Shown piece by piece: positions 17,794 to 27,034 of a stretch of 64,000 bases of DNA. How positions within the stretch are numbered: the stretch's first letter is position 1; each line of letters opens with the position of its first letter. The position numbers and the translations under genes are program-made. Source of the stretch: Bradyrhizobium vignae (GTDB lineage Bacteria; Pseudomonadota; Alphaproteobacteria; Rhizobiales; Xanthobacteraceae). A model generated the notes under the pieces. The model was not told where the DNA came from, made no database searches, and saw only the letters and a program-made list of their open reading frames with translations. The stretch is taken from contig NZ_RDQF01000014.1 of the NCBI RefSeq assembly GCF_004114425.1, positions 104,410 through 168,409 on the forward strand. The letters are read 5' to 3'.

Positions 17794-17815
17794 TACGTAA
17801 GGGTACGCCCTTAAG
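17794..17815 (+). promoter_or_regulatory. candidate FixJ-binding site before fixK2
   Basis: TACGTAAGGGTACGCCCTTA (and two more bases) is a dyad of GTAAGGG and CCCTTA, resembling the GTAAG-containing sites bound by phosphorylated FixJ. It ends 70 bp before the fixK2 start, a plausible activator position. Assignment is by motif and context only. Confidence 0.45.
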
Positions 17816-17885
17816 ATATCACGCGAAATTTTCAACTGACTCGGCACGGCGTAAGAAATCCGTCATCACAACGGAGATGGCGCAG

Positions 17886-18587
17886 ATGCTGACCCAAACG
17901 ATCAATACCCAGGCAATCAACACGCAAGTTCGTGGCAAGATTGGCTCGGCACTTCCCGCATCTGACCAGTTTGTCGCCATCGCCGGCCATGTCGGACTGG
18001 TCGCCACCGAATTGTCGTACCGCAAGGAGGAGGAGATCTATGGTGAGGACGAGCCGGCCGAATACGTCTACCAGGTCGTGTCAGGTGCGGTCCGCACTTA
18101 CAAGCTCCTCTCAGACGGCCGCCGCCAGATCGGCGCCTTCCACCTCCCCGGCGACGTGTTCGGCCTCGAATCCGGCGCCAGCCACCGCCTTACCGCTGAA
18201 GCCATCATCGAGACCAATGTGCGCGTGGTAAATCGCGCGAGCCTGGAGAAGGTCGCCGGCATCGACGTGCACGTTGCCCGCAAGCTCTGGGCCATGACCT
18301 CCGGCCAGCTGCGCCACGCTGAAGACCACATGCTGCTGCTGGGACGCAAGACCGCGATGGAGCGGGTCGCAACCTTCTTGCTCGAAATGGATCGTCGCCT
18401 TGCAGTAGCCGGCATGATGGCACTGCCGATGTGCCGCCGCGACATCGGAGACTATCTGGGCCTCACGCTCGAAACCGTCTCGCGCGCGCTCTCGCAGCTT
18501 CACTCACAGGGCATTCTCGGCTTTTCCGGCGCACGGCAGATCGAGCTTCGCAACCGGCAGCGCCTGCGCAATATCGACGCCTTGTAG
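17886..18587 (+). CDS. fixK2: CRP/FNR-type regulator FixK2
   Basis: A 233-residue regulator with an N-terminal cyclic-nucleotide-like fold and a C-terminal HTH (MCRRDIGDYLGLTLETVSRALSQL in two steps). It lacks the FNR Cys cluster, as expected for FixK. With the ATG at 17886 the only Cys is Cys183, the redox-sensitive residue of B. japonicum FixK2; a start at 17877 is also possible. It binds TTG(A/C)-N6-(T/G)CAA boxes, several of which precede genes in this window, and is itself activated by FixJ. Confidence 0.95.
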   Translation: MLTQTINTQAINTQVRGKIGSALPASDQFVAIAGHVGLVATELSYRKEEEIYGEDEPAEYVYQVVSGAVRTYKLLSDGRRQIGAFHLPGDVFGLESGASHRLTAEAIIETNVRVVNRASLEKVAGIDVHVARKLWAMTSGQLRHAEDHMLLLGRKTAMERVATFLLEMDRRLAVAGMMALPMCRRDIGDYLGLTLETVSRALSQLHSQGILGFSGARQIELRNRQRLRNIDAL

Positions 18588-18907
18588 TGGCTACCTGCCT
18601 TTGAACTATGCTCTTCAGATTCCATCGTGACGGGCACTTCGATCCACTTGGTCCTGCGCTAGACGCAGCTCGCCTTCTACGAATAGGCGCATCTTGGAGA
18701 CGAGTGGTTTGTGAGCAACGCCTATTGTATCGGCATAGCATAGCCGACGCCCAACCATCACCGGGCAATGCTTGCGCTTTAGTTATTCGATGTCTAATCG
18801 AGACCGCTCTGAACGCGCCGTCCTCACGTTGAGTTCACCTGATCAAAATGGCATCTTTCCTCACCTATATCTTATCTCGCCTGCCGCGACAGGACGAGTG
18901 CGTTCGC
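18588..18907. other. intergenic stretch between convergent fixK2 and fdxB
   Basis: About 320 bp where the fix block meets the nif block tail to tail. No gene, promoter motif or convincing terminator was found. Confidence 0.5.
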
Positions 18908-19204
18908 TCACGCTGCTTCCGGTACGGCTGAAGCGTGAGTCTGGCAGTTGGCCGGGCAAACCCTGGCGCATGCACCGCACCCAATGCAAGCACCTTGATC
19001 ATTGAGAACCATAGTCTTCTTTTCGATCTCATCGTCGTCGTCATCGAGGTTGACAAATTCACCATCCTCGCTGATTCCTTTCAAAGTCATGACATCTCGG
19101 CCGCACACTTTGAAACAGCGGCCACAGCCGATGCACTTCTTGGCATCGATCGAGGTCAGGTATTGTGGCGTCCAGTCGCGTCCGTCTCGTGTTTGAAACG
19201 ACAT
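18908..19204 (-). CDS. fdxB: nif-associated ferredoxin (ferredoxin III type, FdxB)
   Basis: A 98-residue 2[4Fe-4S] ferredoxin with CIGCGRCFKVCGRDVM and CIGCGACARVCPANC, separated by an acidic insert (LDDDDDEIEKK). It starts MSFQTRDGRDWTPQYL, as is typical of the nif-specific ferredoxin III found after nifX. Likely an electron donor in FeMo-cofactor synthesis or to nitrogenase. Last gene of the nifDKENX operon. Confidence 0.93.
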   Translation of the reverse strand: MSFQTRDGRDWTPQYLTSIDAKKCIGCGRCFKVCGRDVMTLKGISEDGEFVNLDDDDDEIEKKTMVLNDQGACIGCGACARVCPANCQTHASAVPEAA

Positions 19205-19215
19205 GCATTGCCCCT

Positions 19216-19416
19216 TTAAGTATTTTCCAGCGCCTTCAAGTCGAGGCTCTTGCGCTCAAGTTCGGCATAAGCATCGTACGCCTTCTGCGCCACCACCATG
19301 ATCGAGGTCCAGTTGATGGGCAATTCTTCCGAAAGGTCGTGCAGATCCATCTTGGCCTGCGTCGCCTTGGCGGACACTTTCCTTAGTTCGGCCTTCAGTG
19401 TTTCACGATCGTTCAT
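19216..19416 (-). CDS. CCE_0567-type nif-associated small protein
   Basis: A 66-residue helical protein ([20 protein letters not shown] to [13 protein letters not shown] in the family pattern). These helical metalloproteins sit between the NifX-associated DUF269 gene and fdxB in many diazotrophs. It overlaps the end of the DUF269 gene by 4 bp in ATGA fashion. Function is unproven. Confidence 0.88.
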   Translation of the reverse strand: MNDRETLKAELRKVSAKATQAKMDLHDLSEELPINWTSIMVVAQKAYDAYAELERKSLDLKALENT

Positions 19417-19889
19417 GAGTATCCCCAATGGTTCGCCACGTCCGGAAATTTCCGAATCAGGGCGATTCCGTCGCTGACATATTTGTCGCCCGCCTCTGCG
19501 AGCTTTGCCAAGTTATCGAAACCGAAGCGATGTCCATCCCGAAGCTGCTTGTTTACGACGATCAGACGCCCGGAGATCAGCACCACGCGGCCCACGCCTT
19601 CATATTGCAGGTTTAGAATCGGCTGGGTCAACACGCCGGTCGCCCTCTCGATCGAGAGGGCGACCGCATGGAAGAACAGCTCGAGGCGCCGCAGCGTATC
19701 GGGATCAGGATCACCGATAATCGGCAATGCGCGCCCCTTCTCTCCGTCCAGAATATAGGGTTCGAGCAGATCTCGATCGCTCTTCGCCTTCAAGGCTCCA
19801 TTGGTACCGTGAACGCGCCAAATCTTAATTAACTCCTTTAGGAACGGCGCGTCGACGGCGCTGCCTTTCTGCTCTCGTTTTGTGGTCAT
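19413..19889 (-). CDS. NifX-associated protein (DUF269)
   Basis: A 158-residue protein with the family features [18 protein letters not shown]-like [12 protein letters not shown] and LGWGTGR-type [15 protein letters not shown]. It is found next to nifX in most proteobacterial nif clusters and is thought to help FeMo-cofactor assembly. It follows nifX by 6 bp. Confidence 0.92.
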   Translation of the reverse strand: MTTKREQKGSAVDAPFLKELIKIWRVHGTNGALKAKSDRDLLEPYILDGEKGRALPIIGDPDPDTLRRLELFFHAVALSIERATGVLTQPILNLQYEGVGRVVLISGRLIVVNKQLRDGHRFGFDNLAKLAEAGDKYVSDGIALIRKFPDVANHWGYS

Positions 19890-19895
19890 ATCACC

Positions 19896-20291
19896 TCATT
19901 CGTCGAACTCGAACGTACGCCGTCGGTCCTTTGCCATAGCCTTGCGTAGCCAGGGAGGTGGCGTGCCCTTCAGGACGCGCTCGAGTTTTTCGAGCAACAC
20001 CAGAATGCTTTCGGGCTTATTCACCTTGATAGGATGGATCTTGTTGGCCACCACTCGCGCAGCCCCGGCACCGCCAATGGCAGCGACGTAAAGAATCGCG
20101 CAATCCTTGATCGCCTCGATTTTCGGCGCCAACTTATCGTCGTTGCCGTCTTCCTTAAGGTCGCCCTCAAACTCAATCGCTTTGAGAAACACGTGCCCGC
20201 CAGGGGCGACATCGTAAATCGCGATATTCTTTGCCCAACCAAAATGGGCATCGACTCGTCTCAGATCTTGAGTGGCAAACGCGACCTTCAT
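19896..20291 (-). CDS. nifX: nitrogenase cofactor carrier NifX
   Basis: A 131-residue member of the NifX/NafY family (MKVAFATQDLRRVDAHFGWAKN is the usual opening). It binds NifB-co or the VK precursor during FeMo-cofactor synthesis. The ATG at 20291 overlaps the nifN stop by 4 bp; the longer open frame upstream is inside nifN. Confidence 0.94.
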   Translation of the reverse strand: MKVAFATQDLRRVDAHFGWAKNIAIYDVAPGGHVFLKAIEFEGDLKEDGNDDKLAPKIEAIKDCAILYVAAIGGAGAARVVANKIHPIKVNKPESILVLLEKLERVLKGTPPPWLRKAMAKDRRRTFEFDE

Positions 20292-21697
20292 GCAATTGAC
20301 CTCCCGGCCGCGCCGGTGGAGCTGCGATTGCCTGAGCATCGCGGCAGTCCGGCCGCAGTCCGCCATGTATCGGGCGTAGGCTGATCGTTCTCCTCGCGGT
20401 GCGCGATCACGAGGTTGGCGATCTCGAAGATCAGATTGCGGGTACCACGATAGCCCACGGACAGTTGGTGTCCCGCACCAAGTCGATCGAACATCGGAAA
20501 ACCCGTACGATAGAAGGGCAATTTCAGTCGAGCCGCCGCTTGCCTGCCATGCGAATGGGTGATCAGCAGATCGCAATGGTTTGTCTTGGCAAGCGCTTCC
20601 AGATCCTCGAGATCGCCGATGAGTACCTCCTTGGTCTTGATCCGCTCGATCACCTCCGACTGAGTGGTCGTCACGGCCGCGGTCACCTGCGCGCCCATGT
20701 CATGCAGCATGCCGGACAGATCGAACAGAAGATCTGGCTCGGCGCCGATAGCAATTTTGCGACCGCCAACATGGAAGTGCGCATCCAGCATTGCATCGGC
20801 GAGTTGACCGCGCTGACGCCGATATTTCAAGGGTATGGGGCGGCCGCTGATCTCGCTCAAGAACATCATGAATTCGTCGTTCGGACCAAGACCACACAGC
20901 CGCTCGAACACACGAAAAGGCACGCCGGTCTTGACCTGCATGACCTCTGCCGCACGCTGCATCTGCGCCCCGATTGCAATCGTCCATCCGGCGCGGCCCA
21001 TGCTCGCAATTTCGTCGACGCCGATGCCGCCGATGGTCGTTGGCGTAAACTCATCGGGGATATGCCCATCGAGCGATCCCGCCAGGTCAGGCAGGAAGGA
21101 CGGGCACAAGCCAAAATCCTCCACTATGACGCGGAGTTCATCAAGATCGCCGGGCGTGAGGTGACATCCCGGCAGAACATTCACTTTCGATGGATCCCGC
21201 AGCCCATTGGCGCCGGGCCCTTCCACCAGCACGTCCACAATGCGCTCCACAGCCTTCTCCCAGCCGTCCTGGAACGCGCCCTTGAAATCAGGCGTCGAGA
21301 CATAGACCAGTGGCAAGTTTGCGAGTTGCGGATGCTTGCCCCGGATTAGCTTGAGGTAGGCATCCACATCGTCGCCGTTGGTCTCAGTGACACCGGTCGA
21401 GCAGATTCCGACGATCTTTGGCTTGGCACGGCTGTAGATGTTCAGTATCGCCTGCTCAAGATTCTCATAACCGCCGAGCACGGTCGCGACCTCGCTCATC
21501 GCGGTGGTCTGCAGCGGTACTGCCTCTTTGAAATGCCGGACAAAGAGCGTGAGCCCGAAGGATGTGCATCCCTGGGAGCCGTGCAGAAGCGGCATCGCCC
21601 CACGCAGGCCCATGAAGGCGAATGCGCCACCGATCGGCTGACTCATCTTCAGCGGGTTGACAGCGCAGGCTTTCGTCGGCGCCGTGACAATGGCCAT
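20288..21697 (-). CDS. nifN: nitrogenase cofactor scaffold subunit NifN
   Basis: A 469-residue paralogue of NifK and partner of NifE. It has ACAVNPLKMSQPIGGAFAFMG at the N-terminus and HGSQGCTSFGL, with the Cys that holds a cluster in NifEN. NifEN receives NifB-co and matures it to FeMo-co. It lies 9 bp after nifE and overlaps nifX. Confidence 0.96.
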   Translation of the reverse strand: MAIVTAPTKACAVNPLKMSQPIGGAFAFMGLRGAMPLLHGSQGCTSFGLTLFVRHFKEAVPLQTTAMSEVATVLGGYENLEQAILNIYSRAKPKIVGICSTGVTETNGDDVDAYLKLIRGKHPQLANLPLVYVSTPDFKGAFQDGWEKAVERIVDVLVEGPGANGLRDPSKVNVLPGCHLTPGDLDELRVIVEDFGLCPSFLPDLAGSLDGHIPDEFTPTTIGGIGVDEIASMGRAGWTIAIGAQMQRAAEVMQVKTGVPFRVFERLCGLGPNDEFMMFLSEISGRPIPLKYRRQRGQLADAMLDAHFHVGGRKIAIGAEPDLLFDLSGMLHDMGAQVTAAVTTTQSEVIERIKTKEVLIGDLEDLEALAKTNHCDLLITHSHGRQAAARLKLPFYRTGFPMFDRLGAGHQLSVGYRGTRNLIFEIANLVIAHREENDQPTPDTWRTAAGLPRCSGNRSSTGAAGRSIA

Positions 21698-21706
21698 GAC
21701 GCCTCC

Positions 21707-23353
21707 CTATTCTGCGGCCTGTCGCATGGCAGATGGCTCGGACACCAAGATCCCTTCGGTGCGTCTTTGGCAGCAGTCACCGACCGCATTGGTATGCTCT
21801 CTGACCGCTGCGACGCTCCTCAGCCCGTGCGCGTAGATTGCATCCTCAAACGTGCCCAGATCGACCGTGTTACACACGCAGTTTTTCCTCGCGTGGCGCG
21901 TGGTTTCGGCGAACGCCGGATCGCAGGCGATCGCGGCCAACGGCGATTGCATCTGCTCCACTGCCTTTGCCAATGTCTCCCATGGTGCGGGTCGACGTAG
22001 CTGCTCCCACATGGGATTGGAGAGCGATTTGTCGATCTCCTCCACCAGCTTGACCATTCCGACATAGCCCATATAGGCGTGGCAACGCTCCTGATTGATA
22101 TCGAGCCAGGGCATCGCCGCTTTCAGCGCGACGAACTGCGACTTGCCGCCCGATAGCATGATATCCGCTTCTGCGTCCTTCAACATCTTGTACATTTCGC
22201 GCGGCGTCATATCCTCGATCATGTGGGCGTCCCGCCCCATGAGCTCCTTGATGCGCTCCTTGTCTTTCGTGGTTGATTTCTTGACGCTGGTTCCGACTAA
22301 CTCGAGCCCGGCTTCCTGGAGTGCCGCGACGACCGACCATGACTTGACGCCGCCGGTAATCAACAAGGCCTTCTTGCCTTCAAATCGAGGCTTGTACGGC
22401 TCTATCGTAGCCCAGGCTCGCGCTTCCTCGCGCTCGATCACCGCTTCGGTGCGTCCGAGCAGATCTGTCGGCGCGCCGCGTTCAACCAATAAGCGAGCAA
22501 GCTGACGCAGCGATTTGCTCGAATCTTGAATACCGTAGAACGACCCCTCGAAGAACGGGATCCCGTAGCGTTGCTCCATCTTGCGTGCGAGGTTGATCAT
22601 GGACTTTGAGCAGACCAACATCGCCGCCCGCGCGCGATGAGATGAGGCGACTTCCCGATATTTGCCATCGCCGGAGATGCAGGAGAGAATCCGTACTCCA
22701 AGCTCGTCTAGCAATGGCTTTACTTGCCAGAGCTCTCCCGAAAGATTGTATTCCCCGATCAGATTGATATCGTACGGCGTAGTGTAATCCGGCTCTTGCG
22801 TCCCAATCACGTAGTCGAGCAACGCCTCGCCGGCGAGCTTGTTGCCGAGGTTCTTCGAGCCGACAAAGCCTGGGGAATTGATCGGGATCACCGGCTTTGT
22901 GAACCTTTGAGATGCTGCCTTGCAGACTGCGTTGATGTCGTCGCCGATCATCGCCGGGATGCAGGTTTGATAAACGAAGATGGCGGGCGGGTCGCACTTG
23001 TCGATGATTTCCTTGATCGCTTTGCAGAGCCGCTTCTCGCCTCCGAATACAATATCGGTTTCGCTCAAATCGGTTGTGAATGCGGTGCGCCACAGATTCG
23101 AGCCGGACGACGCCGCGCCGCGATTGTCCCAGGAATTACCTTCGCACGCGATCGGACCATGCACCAAGTGAGCGACATCGGTGAACGGCTGCAGCGCAAC
23201 CTTCGCGCCATCGAAAGCACAGCCGCCGGCAGCGCTACCCGGCTGCAGTTGCTTGGTGCATCCGTTCTTGCGTTCAGCCTCCGACTTACTGCCGTTCTTG
23301 GCGCAGCCAGGCTCGTTGAAAATATTCCGGACCGTGGCCGCTAGTGAACTCAT
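21707..23353 (-). CDS. nifE: nitrogenase cofactor scaffold subunit NifE
   Basis: A 548-residue paralogue of NifD, partner of NifN. Features include GCAFDGAKVALQPFTDVAHLVHGP split around the cluster Cys, CEGNSWDNRG and CIPAMIGDD. It is intact and has the usual length for rhizobia. The 96-bp gap to nifK shows no promoter, so nifE is probably read from the nifD promoter as in B. japonicum. Confidence 0.96.
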   Translation of the reverse strand: MSSLAATVRNIFNEPGCAKNGSKSEAERKNGCTKQLQPGSAAGGCAFDGAKVALQPFTDVAHLVHGPIACEGNSWDNRGAASSGSNLWRTAFTTDLSETDIVFGGEKRLCKAIKEIIDKCDPPAIFVYQTCIPAMIGDDINAVCKAASQRFTKPVIPINSPGFVGSKNLGNKLAGEALLDYVIGTQEPDYTTPYDINLIGEYNLSGELWQVKPLLDELGVRILSCISGDGKYREVASSHRARAAMLVCSKSMINLARKMEQRYGIPFFEGSFYGIQDSSKSLRQLARLLVERGAPTDLLGRTEAVIEREEARAWATIEPYKPRFEGKKALLITGGVKSWSVVAALQEAGLELVGTSVKKSTTKDKERIKELMGRDAHMIEDMTPREMYKMLKDAEADIMLSGGKSQFVALKAAMPWLDINQERCHAYMGYVGMVKLVEEIDKSLSNPMWEQLRRPAPWETLAKAVEQMQSPLAAIACDPAFAETTRHARKNCVCNTVDLGTFEDAIYAHGLRSVAAVREHTNAVGDCCQRRTEGILVSEPSAMRQAAE

Positions 23354-23449
23354 CCTTTTTTCCTCTCAGCGCGGGCTAATTGCATGGTCGACCGTCATGT
23401 GCTTGTGCCATCGTCGAGTGCTTGGGCGATGGCACGGCACGGTCGCTCA

Positions 23450-25006
23450 TCAGCGAATGATATCGAAGCTGGAGTCAGTTTTGCCAAGAACGTTCGTCTT
23501 CTTGTCGATCTCATCGAAGATCTTGTCCAAGATCTTCACCAAAACATTCAGGCCGCCCTGGTACCCCCATAGGGGGGAGCGGTGATGGTGATGCCGATCA
23601 AAAATCGGAAAGCCGATGCGGATCAGTGGCGTTCCAGTATCGCGCTCCAGATACTTGCCATAGGTGTTGCCAATTAGAAAATCGACCGGCTCGGTGAACA
23701 GGAGTGAGCGCATGTGCCAGAGGTCTCGGCCCGGATAGGCTTGGCAGTCCTGCCCAAATGGCGAGCTTGCAAGCAGCACCTGCATTTTCTCGTGCCAGGC
23801 CTTGTTGCCATTGGTGGACAGCACATGTGTCGGTTCGGCGCCAAGTTCGAGCAGAAACGCAGCCAACCCGTAGCAAAGATCGGGATCGCCATAGATCGCG
23901 AACTTCTTGCCATGGATATGCGCGCTGGAATCAGCGATGGCGTCGACCAGACGGCCACGTTCTCGCGCGAGTTGCTCGGGAATCTCCTTGCCGCTGATGC
24001 GTGACAGCGCCACGATAAGGTCATCCGTCGCGGATAGGCCCACCGGGTAGTTGAACGATGCGACATCCTGGCCGTGCTCAGCCACGAATGGCAGCGTTTT
24101 TTCGGTGCACCACTGCTGCATGGAGATTGTCGCCTTGGCGTGAATCGCGTTGGCCGCATCTTCCAGCGTCGTACCGCCGTCATACATCCGAAATTCGCCG
24201 TCGGTCGGAGTATCGAAGACTTCAGAATTATCCGCCAGAATCGTGTGCTGGATGCCCATCAACGCCAAGATGCGCTTGATCTCGCGAAGGTTTCCGACGG
24301 TATAGCCATCGAACCCACCAATGATGTTGATCGCCCCGTTCTGCTTGCGCTCCAGCTTCGGCGCAGTTCCGGCCTTACCGTCCCAAAAATGCTCAAGAAT
24401 GCCCTTGAGCGCATTGTCATAACCGGTGACGTGGCTGCCGACGAACGCCGGCGTATGGGCGAATGGCACGTCGAAGTCGGCCGGAACTGAGCCTTTTTCT
24501 TTCGACGTCTTGATGAAGGCGTTGAGGTCATCGCCAATCACCTCGGCCATGCAGGTCGTCGAGACCGCAATCATTTTGGGTTTGTACATGTTGTAGCTGT
24601 TCGCGAGCCCGTCGATCATGTTGTTCAGGCCGCCGAATACAGCAGCGTCTTCCGTCATCGACGAAGAGACGCAGGAAGACGGCTCCTTGAAGTGCCGCGA
24701 CAGATGGCTGCGGTAATAAGCCACGCAGCCTTGCGAGCCGTGGACGAAGGGCAGCGTGCCCTCAAAGCCAACAGAGGCGAATACGGCGCCAAGCGGCTGG
24801 CATGCCTTGGCCGGATTGACCGCGAGTGCCTCTCGCGCAAAGTTCTTTTCGCGATATTCGGCCGTTTTCGTCCATTCCTTAATGCGTTCGACCTCGGCGG
24901 GATCGCGAGGATTCTCGAACATCTTCTTCTTGGCCAGCATCTGCTGGTATTCTGGACCGCGGAACAGCTCGAGGTGATCGAGCACGTGTTCGGCACTCTG
25001 CGCCAT
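23450..25006 (-). CDS. nifK: nitrogenase MoFe protein beta subunit NifK
   Basis: A 518-residue subunit. The three P-cluster cysteines are visible in [28 protein letters not shown] and [12 protein letters not shown], and the Ser of [13 protein letters not shown] is present. The end FDIIR is typical. It forms the alpha2-beta2 MoFe protein with NifD and binds the P-cluster at the interface. Second gene of the operon, 66 bp after nifD. Confidence 0.98.
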   Translation of the reverse strand: MAQSAEHVLDHLELFRGPEYQQMLAKKKMFENPRDPAEVERIKEWTKTAEYREKNFAREALAVNPAKACQPLGAVFASVGFEGTLPFVHGSQGCVAYYRSHLSRHFKEPSSCVSSSMTEDAAVFGGLNNMIDGLANSYNMYKPKMIAVSTTCMAEVIGDDLNAFIKTSKEKGSVPADFDVPFAHTPAFVGSHVTGYDNALKGILEHFWDGKAGTAPKLERKQNGAINIIGGFDGYTVGNLREIKRILALMGIQHTILADNSEVFDTPTDGEFRMYDGGTTLEDAANAIHAKATISMQQWCTEKTLPFVAEHGQDVASFNYPVGLSATDDLIVALSRISGKEIPEQLARERGRLVDAIADSSAHIHGKKFAIYGDPDLCYGLAAFLLELGAEPTHVLSTNGNKAWHEKMQVLLASSPFGQDCQAYPGRDLWHMRSLLFTEPVDFLIGNTYGKYLERDTGTPLIRIGFPIFDRHHHHRSPLWGYQGGLNVLVKILDKIFDEIDKKTNVLGKTDSSFDIIR

Positions 25007-25072
25007 TGTTGAAATCCTTCACTATCGAGATTGGTGTCGCCCCGGCTTTCCCACAGAGCGAGATGAGTTGGT

Positions 25073-26575
25073 TTATTCTGCAGCCAGGAGTTTGGCCCTC
25101 GAATCTTCCTTCCAAGGGGCCTTCGTTTTCTTCCAGACCGGCGAGTTGATCGCCATGTCCATGTCACGTGCGAAGATCGCAAAGCCGTCATAGCCGTGAT
25201 ATGGGCCCGAATAGTCCCACGAGTGCATCTGCCGGAACGGCACACCCATTTTTTGAAAAACGTATTTTTCCTTAATGCCCGAGCCGACGAGGTCAGGCTG
25301 GAGCTTTTCGACGAAGCGCTCGAACTCATAGCCATTGACGTCATCGTAGATGAGCGTGCCGTCCTTTACGTAGTGCTGAGCTGTGCGCTGATAGTCGTCG
25401 TTGTGACCGAACTCGTATCCGGTGCCAATGACTTCCATCCCGAGGTCCTCGTATGCGCCAATCACATGACGCGGACGGAGCCCGCCGACGTACAGCATCA
25501 CCGTCTTGCCCTCCAGGCGCGGGCGATATTTTTCGATCACAGCGTTCACCAGCGGTTGGTACTTTTCAATCACCCGCTCGGCGCCTTCCTTGATCTTGTC
25601 GTCGAAATAGCCCGCAATCCTGCGCAGAGACTCTGCGATCTTTGAAGGTCCGAAGAAGTTGTACTCGCACCAGGGGATACCGAACTTCTCTTCCATGTGG
25701 CGCGAGATGTAGTTCATGGAACGATAGCAATGCAGAATGTTGAGCTTTGCCTTCGGCGTTGCCTCGAGCTCAGCCAGTGAACCGTCGCCGGACCACTGCG
25801 CGATCACCCGCAGGCCCATCTCCTCCAGCAGAATTCGCGATGACCAGGCGTCGCCGCCGATATTGTAGTCTCCGATGATCGCAACATCGTACGGCGTCGG
25901 CTCAAATTTTGGTTTGCCGTCGGACTCGACCTGGTCGAAAATCCAATCGCGCACCGCGTCATTGGCAATGTGATGGCCTAGTGACTGCGACACGCCCCGA
26001 AAGCCCTCACAGCGGACCGGCACGATGGTCTTGCCGCCATATTCCTTGGATTTCGCTCTCGACACGGCCTCAATGTCGTCACCGATCAATCCGATCGGGC
26101 ATTCCGATTGGATCGTGATGCCGTTGTTGAGCGGAAACAGCTCCTGGATTTCGTCAAGAATTTTGACCAGCTTCTTGTCGCCACCGAATACGATATCCTT
26201 TTCCTGAAAGTCGGAGGTGAACTGAAGGGTCACGAAGCTATCGATGCCCGTCGTGCCAACGTAATAATTGCGTCGCGAGCCCCACGAATACTGACCGCAG
26301 CCGACCGGGCCATGGCTGATATGGACCATGTCCTTGATCGGTCCCCAGACCACCCCCTTTGACCCTGCATAGGCGCAGCCTCTGATCGTCATCACGCCAG
26401 GTATGGATTTGATGTTGGACTTCACCCCGCAATCCGACTTGCCGGCTTGGTGAACGTTGAGGTGCTTGGCACGCCGTTTCGCGGTTTTCTCCGGATAGAC
26501 CTTCAGCACCTCCTGGATCAGCTCTTTGTTGCGAGCCCTGATTTCTGCGATGCTCTGGGTCGAGGCGAGACTCAT
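25073..26575 (-). CDS. nifD: nitrogenase MoFe protein alpha subunit NifD
   Basis: A 500-residue subunit, the same length as in B. japonicum when started at the ATG at 26575 ([17 protein letters not shown]); the longer frame upstream crosses the promoter. P-cluster cysteines appear in [19 protein letters not shown] and [11 protein letters not shown]. FeMo-co ligands appear as Cys in HCYRSMNY and His in [13 protein letters not shown]. First gene of nifDKENX. nifH is not in the window, as in other Bradyrhizobium where it is unlinked. Confidence 0.98.
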   Translation of the reverse strand: MSLASTQSIAEIRARNKELIQEVLKVYPEKTAKRRAKHLNVHQAGKSDCGVKSNIKSIPGVMTIRGCAYAGSKGVVWGPIKDMVHISHGPVGCGQYSWGSRRNYYVGTTGIDSFVTLQFTSDFQEKDIVFGGDKKLVKILDEIQELFPLNNGITIQSECPIGLIGDDIEAVSRAKSKEYGGKTIVPVRCEGFRGVSQSLGHHIANDAVRDWIFDQVESDGKPKFEPTPYDVAIIGDYNIGGDAWSSRILLEEMGLRVIAQWSGDGSLAELEATPKAKLNILHCYRSMNYISRHMEEKFGIPWCEYNFFGPSKIAESLRRIAGYFDDKIKEGAERVIEKYQPLVNAVIEKYRPRLEGKTVMLYVGGLRPRHVIGAYEDLGMEVIGTGYEFGHNDDYQRTAQHYVKDGTLIYDDVNGYEFERFVEKLQPDLVGSGIKEKYVFQKMGVPFRQMHSWDYSGPYHGYDGFAIFARDMDMAINSPVWKKTKAPWKEDSRAKLLAAE

Positions 26576-26629
26576 CTGATGTCCTTCAAAGGTTAGCTGT
26601 TGCGACGGCGAGTTCTTGACCAAGACTTT

Positions 26630-26645
26630 TGCAACCAGCATGCCA
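26630..26645 (-). promoter_or_regulatory. sigma-54 promoter of nifDKENX
   Basis: On the minus strand TGGCATGCTGGTTGCA, a full -24/-12 element (TGGCAY-N5-TTGCW), 55 bp before the nifD ATG. Together with two upstream NifA sites this is a standard RpoN/NifA promoter. Confidence 0.9.
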
Positions 26646-26715
26646 GCGTCTCGTGAGCGCAAAAAACAGAGCAATCAAAATCGCTTAGCGCGCCTCGTGC
26701 GGTGACGGGGGGATT

Positions 26716-26731
26716 TGTTGCGAACCCGACA
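26716..26731 (-). promoter_or_regulatory. NifA upstream activator site 1 of nifD
   Basis: TGT-N10-ACA (TGTTGCGAACCCGACA), 71 bp upstream of the -24/-12 element, within the usual NifA range. Confidence 0.8.
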
Positions 26732-26765
26732 TCACGCTTTGGGCAGAAAACTCTTGGTTTGGCCC

Positions 26766-26781
26766 TGTTCGAAATGGAACA
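26766..26781 (-). promoter_or_regulatory. NifA upstream activator site 2 of nifD
   Basis: TGTTCGAAATGGAACA fits TGT-N10-ACA and sits in a longer perfect dyad, CCCTGTTC and GAACAGGG. It lies about 121 bp from the promoter and 35 bp from site 1. Confidence 0.82.
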
Positions 26782-27034
26782 GGGCTGGTTAGCTATGAAA
26801 TTGCCCGCCAATGCTCGCGCGTGTCCGCGATCGCAGTACTCCTGCGATCGCTCGCCGAAGGCGCCGCACAGCAAGACCGGCTGCAGGGGCGGCTGGCCGA
26901 CACAGGCCTGCCGATGCTATCTATTTTTGCTGGGACCTACAGGTCCTTACCTGCCGCGATGACGATAAGGTGCATGACCTCATCCTCAGACTCAATGCGA
27001 GCTGCCTTGCCAACTGGACATCGTAGGCTCGCCG

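Noticed and set aside
26576..27034. nifH between suf and nifD
   Set aside because: The gap holds only the nifD promoter and NifA sites; no Walker A or Fe-protein cysteines are encoded anywhere in the window.
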